From JBDTVS01 sp040007095 (GTDB lineage Bacteria; Acidobacteriota; Vicinamibacteria; Vicinamibacterales; CAVVIG01), in NCBI GenBank assembly GCA_040007095.1, contig JBDTVS010000049.1, positions 1-64,000 on the forward strand: a DNA stretch of 64,000 bases, in the 5' to 3' direction. Below, one piece after another: positions 62,717-64,000 of the stretch. The position numbers and the translations under genes are program-made. Numbering within the stretch: the first letter of the stretch is position 1; every line of letters begins with the position of its first letter. The notes under the pieces are model-generated. The model ran no database searches. It worked only from the letters and a program-made list of their open reading frames with translations, and had not been told where the DNA came from.

Positions 62717-64000
62717 TCATGCCGTCGCTGGATTGGCGGTGGCCGTCGACGGAATCTTGCGCGTCTTGAAGATCGACGCCAGGTATGTGTAGACCACCGG
62801 CGTGAGATAGAGCGTGATGAGCTGCGAGATCATCAGTCCGCCGATGACCGCAAGGCCCAGCGGGCGCCGTGCCTCGCCGCCGGCCCCGTAGCCCAGCGCA
62901 ATCGGCAGCGCGCCCAGGAGCGCCGCCATGGTGGTCATCATGATCGGGCGGAAGCGGATGAGGCAGCCTTCGTAGATGGCATCCGCCGGCGACTTGCCGT
63001 GCTGACGTTCGGCCTCGAGCGCGAAGTCGATCTGCATGATGGCGTTCTTCTTCACGATGCCGATCAGCATCACCAGGCCGACAAACGAATAGATATTCAG
63101 CTCGTTGCCAAACAGCCAGAGCGTAATCAGCGCGCCGAGACCTGCGGAGGGCAGGCCGGAAAGAATCGTCAGCGGATGGATGTAGCTCTCGTACAACGCG
63201 CCGAGCACGATGTACACCACACCCACGGCGACAAAGAGCAGCAGACCCAGATTGGTCATCGACTGCTGGAAGACCTTGGCGGACCCTTCGAAGCTGGTGG
63301 TAATCGTCGCGGGCAGCAGGGCGTCCGCGACCTGCTTGACGTGCGCCGTCGCCGTGCCGAGCGACACGCCCGGCCGCAATCCGAACGACACCGACACCGA
63401 CGGCAGCTGACCGGAATGGTTGATCGACTGCGGTCCGACCGTTTCCTTGAACGACACCACCGACTCGAGCGGCACCAGGGCGCCGGCCGGCGTCTTGAAC
63501 GCGATTTTCCGCAGTGACGCGGCCTCCATCTGATACTTGGGATCGAGCTCGAGCAGCACGCGATACTGCGCCGTCGCTCCGTAGATGGTGGACGACCACT
63601 TCGGCCCCAGGCCGTCGTACAGCGCGTTCTGGATCTGAGTCGCGTTCAAGCCAATGGCTGCGGCCCGATCACGATCCATCACCAGGTTGATCCGCGGGCT
63701 CTTCATCTCGAGGTCGGTCGAGGGATCCTGCACCTCGGGCACCTGTTGCGCGATGGCCTGCTCGAGCCTCGGCGCCCACTGGTAGAGCTCGTCGGTATTC
63801 AGGCTCTGCAGCATGATGCTGTAGTTCTGATTGCCCTGGCGCCCGCCGATCTGAATCGACGCCGGCACATTGACGAAGCCGCGAAAGCCGGGGAAGCGCA
63901 GCAATTGGGGCCGCAGCTGCTGGGCAATCTGGAACGCCGACAGCGGCCGGTCGGCCCGAGGCACCAGTTGGACCTGGAGCCGGCCGTTGTTGGCCGACCC
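62717..64000 (-). CDS. RND efflux permease (MdtB/MdtC-like), 5' end cut by window
   Basis: The C-terminal 427 residues of an RND permease. The frame runs open to the last base of the window (GSANNGRLQVQLVPRADRPL), so the N-terminal half is missing. Visible parts are the second periplasmic loop (SLNTDELYQWAPRLEQAI, NALYDGLGPKWSSTIYG) and helices 8-12 (LIGIVKKNAIMQIDFALEAE). It is very similar to the next permease and probably forms a heteromer with it. Confidence 0.9.
   Translation of the reverse strand, partial: GSANNGRLQVQLVPRADRPLSAFQIAQQLRPQLLRFPGFRGFVNVPASIQIGGRQGNQNYSIMLQSLNTDELYQWAPRLEQAIAQQVPEVQDPSTDLEMKSPRINLVMDRDRAAAIGLNATQIQNALYDGLGPKWSSTIYGATAQYRVLLELDPKYQMEAASLRKIAFKTPAGALVPLESVVSFKETVGPQSINHSGQLPSVSVSFGLRPGVSLGTATAHVKQVADALLPATITTSFEGSAKVFQQSMTNLGLLLFVAVGVVYIVLGALYESYIHPLTILSGLPSAGLGALITLWLFGNELNIYSFVGLVMLIGIVKKNAIMQIDFALEAERQHGKSPADAIYEGCLIRFRPIMMTTMAALLGALPIALGYGAGGEARRPLGLAVIGGLMISQLITLYLTPVVYTYLASIFKTRKIPSTATANPATA

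Overview
The window is high-GC, gene-dense bacterial DNA with no phage or insertion sequence. Its gene content points to an acidobacterium of the Vicinamibacteria type: TonB-dependent receptors with a carboxypeptidase-regulatory N-terminus, CRTAC1/ASPIC-UnbV proteins paired with TPR proteins, beta-propeller/Y_Y_Y sensor kinases, expanded families of small secreted proteins of the 'WEGDTLVV.TT' type, and dispersed intergenic repeats. This assignment is an inference from gene content; no rRNA or tRNA gene is present to confirm it.

Layout. 0.1-5.2 kb: a TPR/CRTAC1 operon and a divergent secreted protein. 5.2-9.7 kb: a propeller histidine kinase, its NarL-type regulator, and a second regulator whose receiver has lost the phospho-acceptor Asp. 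9.8-13.1 kb: an Omp85/ShlB-like barrel with an unknown beta-rich partner. 13.4-17.4 kb: haem proteins, with an intact c-type/copper-monooxygenase-like protein, a haem/propeller gene cut by one TAG codon, and the remnant of a cytochrome b561 gene. 17.5-23.9 kb: two divergent TonB-dependent receptors. 24.1-30.4 kb: a PQQ-type sugar dehydrogenase, a PIN toxin/antitoxin pair fused by overlap to an esterase, a second CRTAC1 lipoprotein and a LysR regulator. 30.6-35.5 kb: a tandemly duplicated module of secreted metallo-beta-lactamase-fold hydrolases and small secreted partners. 35.7-40.7 kb: a three-gene operon that fits CoA-dependent beta-oxidative breakdown of hydroxycinnamates (feruloyl-CoA synthetase, hydratase/dehydrogenase fusion, amidohydrolase-type beta-ketoacyl-CoA hydrolase). 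41-46.3 kb: a further secreted protein, DedA plus an MBL hydrolase, and the oxidative pentose phosphate pair gnd-zwf. 46.5-54.8 kb: a tightly overlapping run (small ORF, TesA-like esterase, YbbA/YbbP ABC exporter), then a purine-type permease, a DksA/TraR zinc-finger protein, FolK, an AhpD-like protein and YaeQ. 54.9-64 kb: RND efflux, with one adaptor/permease pair and two further tandem permeases, the last cut by the window edge.

The most interesting signals are: the phosphorylation-dead paralogous regulator with a 128-bp block identical to its neighbour; the duplicated MBL/secreted-protein module together with five divergent members of one uncharacterised secreted family; a roughly 150-bp modular dispersed repeat with imperfect terminal inverted repeats, one copy of which supplies a gene's start codon; a palindrome abutting the -35 box upstream of two unlinked secreted/outer-membrane genes; and two decaying haem-protein genes side by side.
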